DNA of 64,000 bases from Isoetes taiwanensis. Its lineage: Eukaryota; Streptophyta; Lycopodiopsida; Isoetales; Isoetaceae. Each line of letters starts with the position of its first letter. The stretch's first letter is position 1. Of the stretch, positions 24,004 to 35,415 are shown piece after piece. The position numbers were made by a program, and so were the translations under genes. A model generated the notes under the pieces. That model searched no databases. It saw nothing but the letters and a program-made list of their open reading frames with translations, and had not been told where the DNA came from. The stretch covers positions 186,001-250,000 of the forward strand of contig JAJEKV010000063.1 of NCBI GenBank assembly GCA_021234155.1, given 5' to 3'.

Positions 24004-25088
24004 ATGGAGGAGGTTTCATCCTTATTACACCAGGTCCATCAACTTGTTCAAGTATGCCAGCAGTTATAGTTGGATAACATGGAGCTCTAGGAATGGGTAG
24101 CTTCTCGTGAGGCAGCCTCTAGCTCAGGGAGGGGATCATCAGAGCCTAAGATTAGCCTGGCAAAAAAATTTGATGGCACTAGATCCAAGCTCCGAGGTTT
24201 TTTCAATCAGATTTGGCTCGTTATTCGGCTCCACCCTCACAGGTACCCTACAGATCAGGAACAGGTCGGACTAGTTGACTCTCCTCTTTCTGGGTCAGCC
24301 TTGAGTTGGTTTGTTCCCCTACTAGAGAAAGGGGCTCCCGAGTTGCAAAATTTTCTTTGCGTTCTTCTGGCGAACTTAAGGCATGTTTGGAGACACCGAT
24401 GGCAATGCCGCAGTAAACCAAGCTTGGCAACCTCGAGCAAGGTTCTTGTCCACCTTTAGTTTATGCTTCCGAGTTTTGACAGATTGCCATAGATCTGATC
24501 ACGGGAAGATCGCGCTCTTGAATTTGTTTTTGAAGAGGGCTCCATGAGGATGTAAGCGATATGTTATCTTCTTATCGTGATACGAAGATAAATTCAATTC
24601 TCAAAACCGGCAAGCAAAAGAGAAACACTAAAAAAAAGCCCCATCACGGGTGTCTCCACTAAACAACACAATATACAATAAGGTTAAAGCTGAAGAAAGA
24701 ACCGACAAGTGGAGAAACACAGAGATGAGTGATGAAGATGAAAAGGAAGAAATGTAGTATATATCGAGAAAAACCTAACTACCAAGGGAGTCTAACTAAC
24801 TAAAGGTAGCAATGGTTTCGAGAATTACATTTGTTGACTATGGAGGATCCCAGAACCTTAGACGAAGCTATAAAGTTTGTGGTTCGTTGTGATAACTGAC
24901 TTTTTGAGCGTAGGCAAGAAAGACGAAATTAGCACATTTCTATACTTCCCCAAGCTCCAGCAATCAACAGCATTTTTGCACCACCCACGTCCTCTGAATC
25001 AGTTGGCCCAGTGCCTATGCAAATTGATGGTGTGGTTCGAGGGCCCTTATCTATCATCTGAGAAGCAATGCCGAAGACCAACGGCCAA
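24004..25088 (+). pseudogene. Truncated Ty3/gypsy gag (copy 2)
   Basis: Duplicate of 6969-8058, starting MEEVSSLLHQVHQL and carrying the same in-frame stop and the same 260-bp insertion. Extra differences near 24350-24420 and 24495-24530 shift the frame again. It stops at 25088, before the zinc knuckle, and unrelated DNA follows. Confidence 0.85.
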
Positions 25089-25737
25089 TTCTTAGTACTT
25101 CTGCCATTCTTTCTAAGTATACCAACTTTTCTAAGTATATTTCTTTAACTTCATTCTAACTATGTTGTCGATATGGTGGATGTGATGGCAACATGGTGTA
25201 TCTTGTGATGCAAACTGTGTTGCCTTCTGTATAGTATGTGGTGCCAACATAGTGCATATGATGCTAATATGATACATGTGATGGCAACATGGTGCAAACA
25301 GTCAATTATAGGTGTATTTCTCTCCTTGCTGATTTTAAGAAGTCCAGAACTTCCTTGACCTCTATTTTGAGTTCATTACCCTCTGTTGTAACTTCCTTCC
25401 TTTGACACTTTAATGTTGCAATTCAAATGATGTCAACTAGGAGGTTTGAACTCAACCAGAGTCATACACATCTGGTCATTAGGTAGTGAATGTGTTGTAC
25501 TTTCATTACAATAAAGTTGTTCAAAATACAAACTTGAAAAATGCACTACAAATGTATGATTTCACAATCAGGACTTCAGTCCTGTAGTACATGATGTGTT
25601 ATAAGGTTCGTCCTGCCATCCTCATTGCCACTGCTAGTCAATATCAGAACTTCAGTCAAACATTCAATAATCATGGACAGCTCAGAATCAGAAATATCAA
25701 CTGCTTGCATCACAAATGGAAGGATCAGCATGCTTTG
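25089..25737. other. Region between duplication copy 2 and the Ulp1-like exon
   Basis: Downstream side of the minus-strand Ulp1-like gene. It contains a loose repeat of GTGATGGCAACATGGTG (about 25187-25290). Likely 3' UTR or intergenic DNA; no ORF with a known motif. Confidence 0.4.
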
Positions 25738-26008
25738 TTAAAGTTTGAGTGCAATAGTACTGATATAACTCACTAGTTCTGCTATAATGTCTACTCCATT
25801 GTGTAGTCCTCTCAAAAAATTGCTTATAAAATAACAGACCACTGGCCCGCACGAGTATCCATCCACCTGTATTGGCCTTCTACAAATTTTCTTTACATCT
25901 AGTTGGTTGTCAATCTTTAGATATTTTTCTAGATTCTTCACAAACATGCAGAGGCAAACCAACATCCTTACGCATGCAAAAAATAATATGTTGGGCAAAT
26001 ATTAAGAC
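25738..26008 (-). CDS. Ulp1-like (C48) cysteine protease, C-terminal exon with catalytic Cys
   Basis: Minus-strand frame with QVDGYSCGPVVCYFI, which fits the Q-x5-C motif of Ulp1/SENP proteases: Gln of the oxyanion hole and the nucleophile Cys followed by Gly. The family cleaves SUMO or related ubiquitin-like tags. The His and Asp halves lie at 37508-37800 on the same strand, and the copia element at 26014-37507 separates them. Joining the two sides after removing the element does not give a single open frame (a stop appears a few codons after the junction), so an intron or a frame lesion must lie there. The frame ends at a stop at 25738. Confidence 0.7.
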
Positions 26009-26013
26009 ACAAC
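26009..26013. repeat. Target-site duplication ACAAC, left
   Basis: ACAAC directly precedes the left LTR and is repeated directly after the right LTR at 37508-37512. A 5-bp duplication is the usual signature of LTR retrotransposon integrase. Confidence 0.95.
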
Positions 26014-26472
26014 TGTTGGAATCAAACGCTTTGAGCCCGGGAATTGAACCCAGAAGAAAAACCAAACTCAATCTTCTCCCTTAGCACCTCCTTAAAATCC
26101 ACAAAGGATGTACCTGCTTAAAGCAAATCGAAAGACACAGAGAATTCCACACATGACTAGATTACAGTATCACACAGAACTGATAAACAGACAGCCTTCT
26201 ACTACAGAAAATATCATATCACAGATTATCACCTGTTCCACCCTGATCCAGCATCAAATCCGGCAGCATATAGAAGCTCCAAGGCCTGTTTCGGCAACAG
26301 ATGCCAAGTTCAACAAATCCGGCCCACAAACGATGACGTCGACTGTGTTCCTGTTAAAAAAAAAACTCCTGTTCTCTTCACTATTTAATTTCGGTCTGCT
26401 TTTCCCTTTTTATTTTCGCTCCATGCAAAACCCATTTGTAAACGCTAACCACTTAGGCATGTAATTCCAACA
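26014..26472 (-). repeat. Copia 3' LTR (459 bp)
   Basis: TG...CA ends with the 5-bp inverted tips TGTTGGAAT/ATTCCAACA. It matches 37027-37507 with scattered indels and substitutions. Confidence 0.95.
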
Positions 26473-26490
26473 ATCTCCCCCTCATGCCTA
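26473..26490 (-). promoter_or_regulatory. Copia polypurine tract
   Basis: On the minus strand a run GAGGGGGAGAT abuts the 3' LTR. It would prime plus-strand DNA synthesis. Confidence 0.8.
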
Positions 26491-28480
26491 AGTGCTGATG
26501 GTTCCAACATCTTCTATTCCTAAATCCTTTTGAAATACTTTAAATTTAGATTCTGCCAAAGCTTTTGTAAGAATGTCAACACACTGTACCTCAGTAGGTC
26601 TATACAAGATGTTTTTTTCTCCATTCTTTACTTGATCACGTATAAAGTGATTATGTAGCTCGACATGCTTTGTTCTTTCATGTAAGACTGGATTCTTAGT
26701 CATGGCAATACAACTTGTACTATCACAATATAATGGTGTTGGCCCCTTTTGAATGCAGACCCTCCTAGCAAGCAGACATATCCTGACCTTGATCTGCGAG
26801 TGTCCTGATCACCTCCCCAATCTGCATCTGCAAAACCTTCAAGTAATAGACTTTGCAATCTTACACCATGTTCACATCTGAATACAAGACCATAGTCCTG
26901 AGTGCCTTTCAGAAACCTTAAAATACGTTTTGCGCATTTCCAGTGACCTTCACCAGGATTATTTAGAAATTGGCTTAACACATTTACTCCATATGAAATA
27001 TCAGGACGTGTACAATTTGATACATATTGAAGACATCCAATAAGCTCTCTATAAGGTCGATTCATCATGATATGCTTTTCTTCTTTTGTTTTGGGACACA
27101 TCTCAGAGCTGATTTTCTGCCCAGCTGCTACTGGAGTACTTGCAGGCTTACACTCCATCATTCCAAATCTTTTAAGCATGCCTAGAATATTTCGTTTTTG
27201 AGTAATAGCTATAAATCCCTTCTCTTTATCTCTGTAAATTTCCATACCTAATAACTGTTTAAGCTTCCCCAAGTCTGTCATTTGAAATCTTTTCTTTGAA
27301 ATATCTTTGCAATAACTTAAGCAACCAATTATCATTAGCAGCCATTACGCAATCATCTATATAAACTGCAATTATGCAAAAGTATCCATCTTCCCTATAG
27401 ATATAGACATTTCCACTCCATATTTAATTTTTCAAACCCATGTGTTTTCAAATGATTGTCAATACATACATACCACTGACGCGGAGCTTGTCTTAGGCCA
27501 TATACTGCCTTCTGCAATTTCCACACCTTATCTCCATCAACTTCGTATCTAGGAGGCTGCTCCATATAAATTTCTTCATCCAAGTCTGCATTGAGAAATG
27601 CCGTGCAAACATCCATATGATGCAACTCTAAGTTGTGCATGTTAGCAGTAGCCATAATTGCCCTGACACTTATTAATTCAACAATTGGAGAGAACGTTTC
27701 ATCATAATCAATACCTTCTTTTTGAGTAAACCCTTTCGCCACCAGTCTAGCTTTAAATTTCTGAGTTTGCCCATCTGGTCCCTGTTTAATTCTAAAAATC
27801 CATTTATTTCCAACAATATTTCTGTTAGTAGGTCTGTCAACCAGTTTATACGTTCCTGTACGTTCAAAAGAGCTTAGTTCTGCATTCATTGCATCCTTCC
27901 ATTTCTCGGAATCTAGACTTTCTATGGCTTCATTATAGTTGCTTGGTGTATCAATTTCTAATATAGACATAAGAGCAGGAATTACCTGTTCGCCTTCCTC
28001 TCTCTCTTCTGTTTGCTCAGTAACACTTCTCCTAGTACTTCTTCCGGTCTCATCCCTTCCATATTGTGAAGTATCAAAAGATATCCCCTCTTTAAGCAAT
28101 TCAGCTTCAGTTCTTCTTCTACGTCTTATTGGCTCTGGAGCTGGTTCCATTTCGTTATCAATGACCCTTCCTGATCAGCTTCTTCATCTGCTTGATTGAC
28201 AATGGCTCTTTTTTCATCAAAATAATCTATCGGTTCCCAGTTAATATCTTTATCTGCATCTCGATTTTCTTTATTAGTACTTAAAAACCGATCTTTGTAT
28301 AATATATTTTCAAAGAAAATGACATCTCGACTTATAATCACTGTCTTTTTATTTAGATCATAGAGCCTATACCCTTTTGATTCCGTATTGTATCCAGCAA
28401 AATATGTTTCCTTACTTCTATCATCCAATTTTGATATCTTATCATCTATTACCTTTGAATATGCCAAACAACCAAAAGTT
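26488..28480 (-). pseudogene. Copia pol: reverse transcriptase and RNase H
   Basis: Frames at 27395-28150, 26700-27335 and 26488-26703 carry, in order, the RT N-terminal motifs NKWIFRIK, ARLVAKGFTQ, DVCTAFLNADLDEEIYM and VYGLRQAPRQWY; then the RT thumb and linker QLLGMEIYRD; then RNase H GFADADWGGD and DILTKAL. The stretch with the YVDD-like active site near 27340-27395 is shifted out of frame. It converts element RNA into DNA in the cytoplasmic particle. Frame breaks lie near 27335-27395 and 26700. Confidence 0.9.
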
Positions 28481-29165
28481 TTAGTCTTTTACCGATTGAC
28501 GCTTGCCGGTCCATAACTCATCTGGAATCTGACCATTCAGGGCTCTGCCTGAGATCTTATTTTGAATATAGAACGCAGTATTTACAGCTTCTGCCCATAA
28601 GAAATTTGGAAGACACGATGCTTTAACATAGCCCGAAATTCTTCCATTACCGGATTCGATTCTTTCTTTCAGAGACACCGTTCTGCTGAGGAGTACCTCT
28701 GCAAGTCAATTGCCTTTTGATTCCTGTTTCTAAACAAAATCTTTTAAATTCATTTGATAAGTACTCTCCCCCTCTATCTGATCTTAAACATTTTAATTTA
28801 GCACATGTTTCATGTTCTACTTCTGCAAGATAGGCTTTAAATGAGTCGAACACCTGACTTTTATGAGTTAAGAAGTACCACTTAGCTTTTCTTGTATAGT
28901 CATCAATAAATGCACAAAATAGTATTTTCCACTAACACTTCTAACTCTTATAGGCCCACATACATCCGAATGCACTAGGGCTAATTTTTCATTTACCCGT
29001 TCACCCTTCATAGGAAAAGGCTTTCTACTTTGTTTGCCCAACATACATCCATGGCACAGAGCGCTTTCCTCACTATTATCTATAAAGTCCAAACCCTCCA
29101 ATAACTTGTGTTTTCTCATAAAAATTATATTTTTCAAGTTAGTAGCCTAATCTTTGATGCCACAA
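28126..29165 (-). pseudogene. Copia integrase and GAG-pre-integrase
   Basis: In minus-strand order: WHQRLG near 29155, then HKLLEGLDFIDNSEESALCHGCMLGKQ (zinc-binding pre-integrase region), SDVCGPI, LRSDRGGEYLSNEF, TPQQNGVSERKNR, and the C-terminal LPNFLWAEAVNTAFYI and FAGYNTESKGYRLYD. These are the expected copia integrase landmarks, with the Asp, Asp and Glu catalytic residues in D.CGP, SDRGGEY and NGVSER. Single-base frame breaks separate the pieces. Confidence 0.9.
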
Positions 29166-29850
29166 TTCTTGCCTTTGCGACTTCGCATGAAACCAACAAA
29201 GCCGCCCGGATAGGCTTCTCATTCATCTCGTGATTTCTACAATGGTGGATGCCAGGGATAGCCGCACACATCGCGAACTACCCACGAAAAAATAAAGGAA
29301 AATCCAATTATAACATTTGGACCCCAAAAACAAATACAATGCTAATAGATGAGTGGGCGATGTACTGCGCCAAAGCTTATCACGGGATTAAAAACCAGCC
29401 CTTTCGGGTTTCGAGGAAAAACCCTAGTGATAAGCCTTCCGACGAAGGGGCTTAGACAAACGTAAGGCATAGAATCGCTCCCAAAACCCGCCATGGATGG
29501 AGAAGTCAAAAAACGGATGGCGCCGCCAACCTGTACCTGCACGCACATCACCAACAACAAACGAAAACATACCAAAGAATAGCATCACCCGGTGGGTGGA
29601 AAAAAGCATCACCCACCGGGTGGAAAAACATGATAAAATGTAACTTGTACAAAATATAGTAAACAAAGAAGGGGGGGAGGGTGGGTTCAAAGAGAATAAG
29701 GTAATCACTGAGAGAAGAGGAAGCCGATGAAACGTCGATGAAGAACTCGCAATAAGTAGCAAACGCCCAACCCGACGAACGGCCCAAAACGCGCGATGCA
29801 TGTACGATGCATGCATGCGGCGATGCAATGCATGCATGCTCGCCTTGAGC

Positions 29851-29889
29851 AAGAATGCCGATTCGCTACGCCGAATCGACGACATTCTT
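29851..29889. repeat. Imperfect palindrome 1 of repeat block
   Basis: AAGAATG..CGATTCG pairs with CGAATCG..CATTCTT around a short loop. It marks the end of block 1. Confidence 0.8.
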
Positions 29890-30198
29890 GCACCGCGACT
29901 TCGCATGAAACCAACAAAGCGCCCGAATACCAAAGGACTTCCTTAACAAACTAGGATCGAGGGCCGGAGGTCACGGGATGAAGGCTAAAGGCCGAAAAAG
30001 GACAAAGAGAAAACAACGCCAAATTAGGCCAAACCAGGCAGAAGAAGCCCTCCCCGCCTGAAACAAATCAAAGAGAATAAGGTACTGGCCGAGAAAGAGG
30101 AAGCTGGGAGACGTTAATGCGTAACCAGCCTAAAATAGCGAAACCCTAACTTAAAGGGGCATGCGCCGCATGCATGCATGCAAGACATGCATGCTTCG

Positions 30199-30254
30199 CC
30201 CATTCTAGAATGTCGATCCAATGTCTCCGGATCGATGCGCGATTCTAGAATGGG
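30199..30254. repeat. Imperfect palindrome 2 of repeat block
   Basis: CCCATTCTAGAAT pairs with ATTCTAGAATGGG, with an inner CGATCC/GGATCG stem. The sequence differs from the palindromes of blocks 1 and 3 but its position is the same. Confidence 0.8.
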
Positions 30255-30600
30255 CCTCGCATGAAACCAACAAACCGCCCGAATACCAGAGAACTTCCTT
30301 ATCAAACTAGAATCGAGGACGAAGGTCACAGGATGAAGGCTAAAGAAGGGCCGAGGCCGAGAAAGGACATGCCACAGCATGCCAGAAACGCCAAATGGGC
30401 CAAACCAAGCAGGAAGAAGCCCCTCCCCTGCCTGGAAACAATTCAAAGAGAATAAGGTACTGCTGAGAGAAGAGGAAGCGCCGATGAAACGTCGATGAAG
30501 AACTTTGCAATAAGTAGCAAACGCCCAACCTGACGAACGGCCCAAAATGCATGCGATGCATGCATGCGACGCATGCAATGCGTGCATGCTCGTCTTGAGC

Positions 30601-30637
30601 AAGAATGCCGATTCGCTACGCGAATCGACGACATTCC
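30601..30637. repeat. Imperfect palindrome 3 of repeat block
   Basis: Near-copy of palindrome 1, lying at the right junction with copia DNA. Confidence 0.8.
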
Positions 30638-30760
30638 ATTGAGTTTTCCTTTCCAACTTCACTTGATAAAATATTTATACTTCTAGGATAAAGCTCAAAA
30701 CGATTTCCAATTCTTTTTGCATACAATACTATTTTTCCATTATCATGAACTATACACATA
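30637..30760 (-). pseudogene. Copia pol segment between repeat block and Helitron
   Basis: A short island of copia coding sequence with MCIVHDNGKIVLYAKRIGN and FELYPRSINILSSEVGKENS, the region between protease and pre-integrase. It is bounded on both sides by insertions. Confidence 0.85.
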
Positions 30761-30770
30761 TTAGAAAAGT

Positions 30771-30787
30771 GCCCAGCGTTGCTGGGC
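30771..30787 (-). terminator. Helitron 1 3' hairpin
   Basis: A perfect 7-bp stem GCCCAGC/GCTGGGC with a 3-base loop lies 6 bases before the CTAA end. This is the Helitron replication-termination hairpin. Confidence 0.9.
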
Positions 30788-32924
30788 TTTTTGTCGGGCA
30801 TAAAAATGTCGTAATTATATTTAAAGTGGCTTTAAGTCGATTATGCGAGGGCAAATATTCTCTTCTTAAATAATTCTGATTTGTAAATAGATTGCATCTT
30901 AATAAATATTATGGAGCTTGTCATTGCCAGTTACTTGTCAAGAAACAGGAAAATAAAAGTTGCCATGTCTTTGATAATACGATTGTGAAAGTTGTCATAT
31001 AAGTAGAGAAATGTGAAGGGTGTTTGACGTTGTGGCAATGAGTTGGTGTCTTCTAATTATATAAGTATTACATTTTGTAAATTGTGAATATAATAGTACA
31101 GAATTGAGTACTTAGTCTTATTTAGAGGAGAGGTGCAAGGACTTACTTATATTGGGGTTTTTAATTGGTGACGATAACTAAAGAATGTAAAAGCAATAAT
31201 GTTTGTTTCTCACCTATTCATTGCTTGTTTCTCATCTCATTCTTTTAACGTATTTAGAAAACAATTTTATAAGTAGAGGCTTGAATTGATTATGTAATTT
31301 GTGGTGCAAGGGAACATATTTTGAATAACGCCAAAAGATTTGTGGACACCCACATCTATAATTGTAGGCTAATGTTCAGTCCAAATGCAAGCATCTTGAT
31401 CAGTCTATTAATATAGAATTACATGAGGAAGCCTTGCATGAGGATATACTTGTTGAGCATTTTTGAAAAGCCAAATTCTTTCCCTCAAGAAAGATCATGT
31501 TGTGCACACCTTAAAATTGTTGCATTCCAAGACAAAACATCCTTGGATAACATTTTTGTGAAAATTATGCTTCATACCGTTATAGTCAATTGAATGGGCC
31601 CAAGCATTATCATGCAAAGCCACTTCACCTAACTCCTCGAAAGCACAAAAATTTTTTCACCATCAAAACTCTAACTAACATCTAACATAGAAAGAATCAT
31701 CTCAAACCCACATCACATATGACGTGTTAAATTACTTCTAATTTGAATGCAAATTACCTTCATTTGATCTCATCCAAATTGCCACGCATAGTATACAATG
31801 TTGTGAGGCATTCATTCCTTTGAACATGCCATGAAGCCAGCCGGACTACACCGGATCGTGATGTCTTAAAGTTGCATTGATCCATTTAAGGCTTTACTTG
31901 AGTCAGTATAGCATTGTATAGTAACTTCAAATGAAAGAGATGGAAAAACTATGGCAATTTTAGACAATGGTTTTAACATGCCATGCATTAATTTTGAAGG
32001 GCCAGAAACCTCATCATGCATGCCTTTCACATGAGAAGCCAACTCCAGGTACATGAGAGTACATGGTTTACTAAATGAAATTCAAAGTTTTGCTCTTATA
32101 AATGAGCTACTAAATGAAATTCACTGTGAAAAACAACAAATGGATGTGAGAGTAGCATTTTCTGTGAAGTGTCTACTTTTCTCTCAACCTAAGCTGTGAT
32201 GTTCATTAGCTTATGATCTATCTATCTATCTATGCAACAACATGGTAGTCTAGGGTATATTAGAATGGACAATGAGACGTTTAACACATGCTCTAAAAAA
32301 AAGGATTTATAGAAAGTTCAATTCCACGAAGATGCACTCTCTCTGCACGCTTAAGATAACCTTGACTACCGCAGAAGATAGGAATTGCCTAGATTAGTCA
32401 ATAGCAAGGACATTGAAAGACATGTGAGATTAAGCATACGTATCTGGGATTAAGCATACCTAGATCATAACCGGCCATATTTTAGAAGAGATGCATTCAT
32501 AGTTTCCGCATTCACTGATAGAATATAAAGGCCCGTAGTTTGAGATTATTTAATAATGATCTGTATAAATGGCCGTAATCTGCGAATACATGTTTCGCAC
32601 CAAGGGATATCTTATTCCTTCATCTACACAAAGAGGTCATATCCCTTTGATGTTTTATTCAAACCCCAAAGACTCTGCCGTAAAACAAAGTCAATGATAT
32701 GATGCTTGACGCTCATCGCAATACCTTTTGCAAAAATAATCGATACTTGAGAAAAATAAAACCGCACTTATAAAGTGCATGCATGCACGCTTACTTTGAA
32801 ATATAGCGATGGTTACCAAAATCTGGGGTTCAATGTCGACAAATGAATAGTAAACACTCTAGATGCCGGGTCCAACCTCTCCGGACCTCTTGGCTCAACT
32901 ATGGGAAGTCGTTAGTATCATCCG
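30788..32924. other. Helitron 1 interior, 3' part
   Basis: AT-rich, with no recognisable coding sequence. A short CTAT microsatellite lies near 32216-32233. Confidence 0.5.
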
Positions 32925-33128
32925 CTACACTTGAAGAAGGCATATGAAGACCCAAAAACAATGTGTCCTCTTGCTCATGCTCAGATTTAGCACTATTCCC
33001 AGCTCAAGAGCAAATTGCGTAAGCCGTGGTCGCTTTTTATGCAATCTAAAGCACCACAAAACATTAACTAATCCATCACATAAAATAGTCATTGATTGAT
33101 CATCTGCCGTTGGAAGATAGCAGAGCAC
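32925..33128 (-). pseudogene. Exon-like segment in Helitron 1 (unassigned)
   Basis: Minus-strand frame with LCDGLVNVLWCFRLHKKRP and LTQFALELGIVLNLSMSKR. It looks like a piece of a real protein, but I do not recognise it. It has the same orientation as the Helitron, as expected for captured host exons. Confidence 0.35.
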
Positions 33129-33674
33129 CTATACATCCTTACAATGTAAATCTAGGCACTCACAATCAAGAATAACAAGTAAGGAAACCGGAAGAGTACT
33201 CCCCAACAATTTGGATGTTTATAAGAACAAATGATCGGTAACAAAAGTGCCCCGCAATGATGTGATAAATCTTACAGGATGATCATCATCGAAATTAAAT
33301 CTTTCCGGATGCCAACCGGTAGCTTTACGCTTCTTTGGATCTGATCGCTTCAAAGGAATTCTAGTCAATAGAAGAATAGATGGAAAAAGTCATTATACGC
33401 TATGATGTCATTCAATTTACATAAATTCATGGAACATGGAATGATCGATTCTGAAATCGGGTCCCGTGATGTCATTCAAAACATGTCAAGCACAATCAAA
33501 TGGAAGCAAATTCTCCCGTTGTTTATAATCGAGTAAATTTCAATTACTCACCTTGAGCGGACTAATACGATCCAAGAAGAAAGTCACCATCTATTTTTCG
33601 TAATTTTGTGTCTCTTAAATCTGAAAAATATTTGAGGAAAATTGCACATTGTCAAATTTTGAATACGTAATAAT

Positions 33675-34433
33675 CTACAATGCAATCAACCACCACTTGT
33701 AAGAAATCCTTGCCTCGCAAAGAACACCGGGTGTAATAACAGTGACCCTTTCACATGGGCAAAATAGAATAGTGTATAGAAATGTGGCAAGAGATGGTAT
33801 CTCCTCTTCATGGCCGATGGTGCTCTTTCTGTATGCCCCCGCAAAAAGGGAGTAGCGCACCAATTCCCATCCAACGGGCAAAAGTCTTGGAGTTGAGTCT
33901 CCCGCGAAATCCTCCAATATCGCATCTGAAAGCATAGATAACTTGAGCCAGTGGCAAGACCTATCCGAAAGCACAGTCCCATTTTTTTTCCATCTAACAA
34001 AACATAAAGAGGAGAAATCAAAGGGCATAAAATAACCGCCACATCCGGACGAAATAAAATAGCAAACTCAGCTTTATCCCCGGGCTGTTCCTAAGATCGA
34101 CAATCCGCATAGCTAACATTCTATAGTAGAGATCGTGCACCATTTCCTAATGCTTTTCAGATTTCACGAAAATATTCCCATAGGGGAAATAATAACTATC
34201 TTGTTTCACTGGGCTTGTTGTCGATGTTGCATCTTCACCGGACTGCATACCCCGAATTGGACCAGTAGAGATGGAGAAGATACCATAAGTAGGAGGCCGC
34301 AGCTGGCGTAATGTCGCCATAGCCACTCTTTTCTCCAAGAAAAGACTCGCGATATGAAAAAGAATCTGGATAAAATAACTGCGCATCTAATCGATCTAAA
34401 TAGAATAATAAAAAGCAGGGCGATTGATGTCAA
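33675..34433 (-). pseudogene. Exon-like segments in Helitron 1 (unassigned)
   Basis: Two neighbouring minus-strand stretches look coding. At 34147-34386: VAMATLRQLRPPTYGIFSI and SYYFPYGNIFVKSEKH. At 33675-34042: LSDRSCHWLKLSMLSDAIL, LLPVGWELVRYSLFAGAYR and EEIPSLATFLYTILF. Two overlapping frames are open over the second stretch, so a frame break is likely. The gene family is not recognised. I infer captured exons from one host gene, because both lie on the Helitron strand and are separated by an intron-sized gap. Confidence 0.4.
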
Positions 34434-35340
34434 GGCGGGATGGCGGGAGCTTCATCTGTAGATTTGGTTCGACAGGGCAGGGCATTCACGTTGTTCTGGC
34501 ATGCATTAACCTAGTGAGGACAAAATAATAACTAATTATTTAACGGCTTAGAGGTTACAATAAGAATAGTCATGATGATCTGACGGTCCAAAATAAAAGT
34601 TGTGGGAAAAGAAATTGACGGTCGAGATGCTCTGCACACACTACATTTTGCTTTTATTACTATATATAGATATAGATATATATAGACAAGAGATTTAACA
34701 CGTCCTACGGCGCATTGTCGTGCTTTAGGTAACCAACGATTCTACTGAGATTCTCTTGTGATTCCTCTATATTCTTCAACATTCTATGTACTATATTTAG
34801 CATTCATGAATATTCCCCTAGATTCTCTTAGGAGGTGCTTACCCATGAGCATTTAGAACCTTCCAAAATAATCTATTTTGGATCTCAGGCAACATTTCTA
34901 AAACACTTTCTATTTTTTAGACCGAGGCGCTTTTACCCCGAAAGCATCTAGACCATTTTTTTTTCAAGATTTATATTGTACACCTTTATTATGAAACATT
35001 TTAGAACATTCTATTGTGGCTCTCTCGCAAAATCTTAAAAAACTCTAAGACTTCATCAAGATTTTCTTAGATTCAACTAGATTTTAAGAGATTCCCTAGA
35101 CTTGTAAATATCTTCCTAGATTCTCTTACAATTTATGAGATTTCCTTAGATTCCCTTTTTTATTCTCCCCGATTCCTTTACATTCTAGAAATTTCTAGAA
35201 CATTCTAGAACTTCCTGAACATTCTCAAACTTTCAAAACATCCTAGAACTTTCTCGAAGTATTTCCCTATTTCCTTACTAGAATGTTATATTCTATTTTA
35301 TCTTAATTAGACATTACCCTTAAGTATATTTGAAACATAA
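34434..35340. other. Helitron 1 interior, non-coding
   Basis: Rich in CTAGA/TTCTAGA-type short motifs (about 34980-35240: repeats of ATTCTAGAA and ATTCTC). No coding sequence seen. Confidence 0.45.
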
Positions 35341-35352
35341 ATCATTCATAGA

Positions 35353-35415
35353 ATTAATGCTTGGTCTAGTGGTTAGAATGGGGGTTGGGGGTTAATGACC
35401 GTGGTTCAATTTCCC
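35353..35415 (+). repeat. tRNA-like (SINE-head) sequence
   Basis: TTGGTCTAGTGGTTAG at 35361-35375 resembles a Pol III A box, and GTGGTTCAATTTCC at 35401-35414 resembles a B box, with tRNA-like spacing. It does not fold into a full tRNA cloverleaf, so a tRNA-derived SINE head or tRNA relic is more likely. Confidence 0.45.

Larger units (their letters stand above)
17040..25088. repeat. 8 kb direct duplication, copy 2
   Basis: Second copy of the segment at 1-8058, same orientation, offset about 17.03-17.04 kb. It begins after 17039 and ends inside the gypsy gag at 25088, about 10 bases earlier in gag than copy 1. The flanks differ: copy 1 runs into the fold-back element, copy 2 into DNA next to the Ulp1-like gene. 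Different flanks argue against a simple repeated-read artefact, but both junctions should be confirmed. Confidence 0.95.
29170..30632. mobile_element. Hairpin-bearing tandem repeat block inserted in copia
   Basis: GC-richer DNA flanked by ATTC at 29166-29169 and 30633-30636. Removing it joins the copia frame ...ENSME to LWHQRLG, so it is an insertion. Three blocks start with CATGAAACCAACAAA (29186, 29904, 30260). Each ends with an imperfect palindrome: 29851-29889, 30199-30254 and 30601-30637. GCATGC-rich runs precede each palindrome. Read on the minus strand the insert can be framed as TG...CA, which would fit a miniature LTR element with tandem LTRs, but this is not proven. The ORFs across it have no known domain. 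Confidence 0.75.

Noticed and set aside
29851..30637. Palindromes as integron-like recombination sites
   Set aside because: This is plant nuclear DNA inside a retrotransposon. No integrase of that type is present, and a transposon explanation is simpler.
35353..35415. A functional tRNA gene
   Set aside because: Only the A and B boxes fit. Acceptor and anticodon stems cannot be formed.
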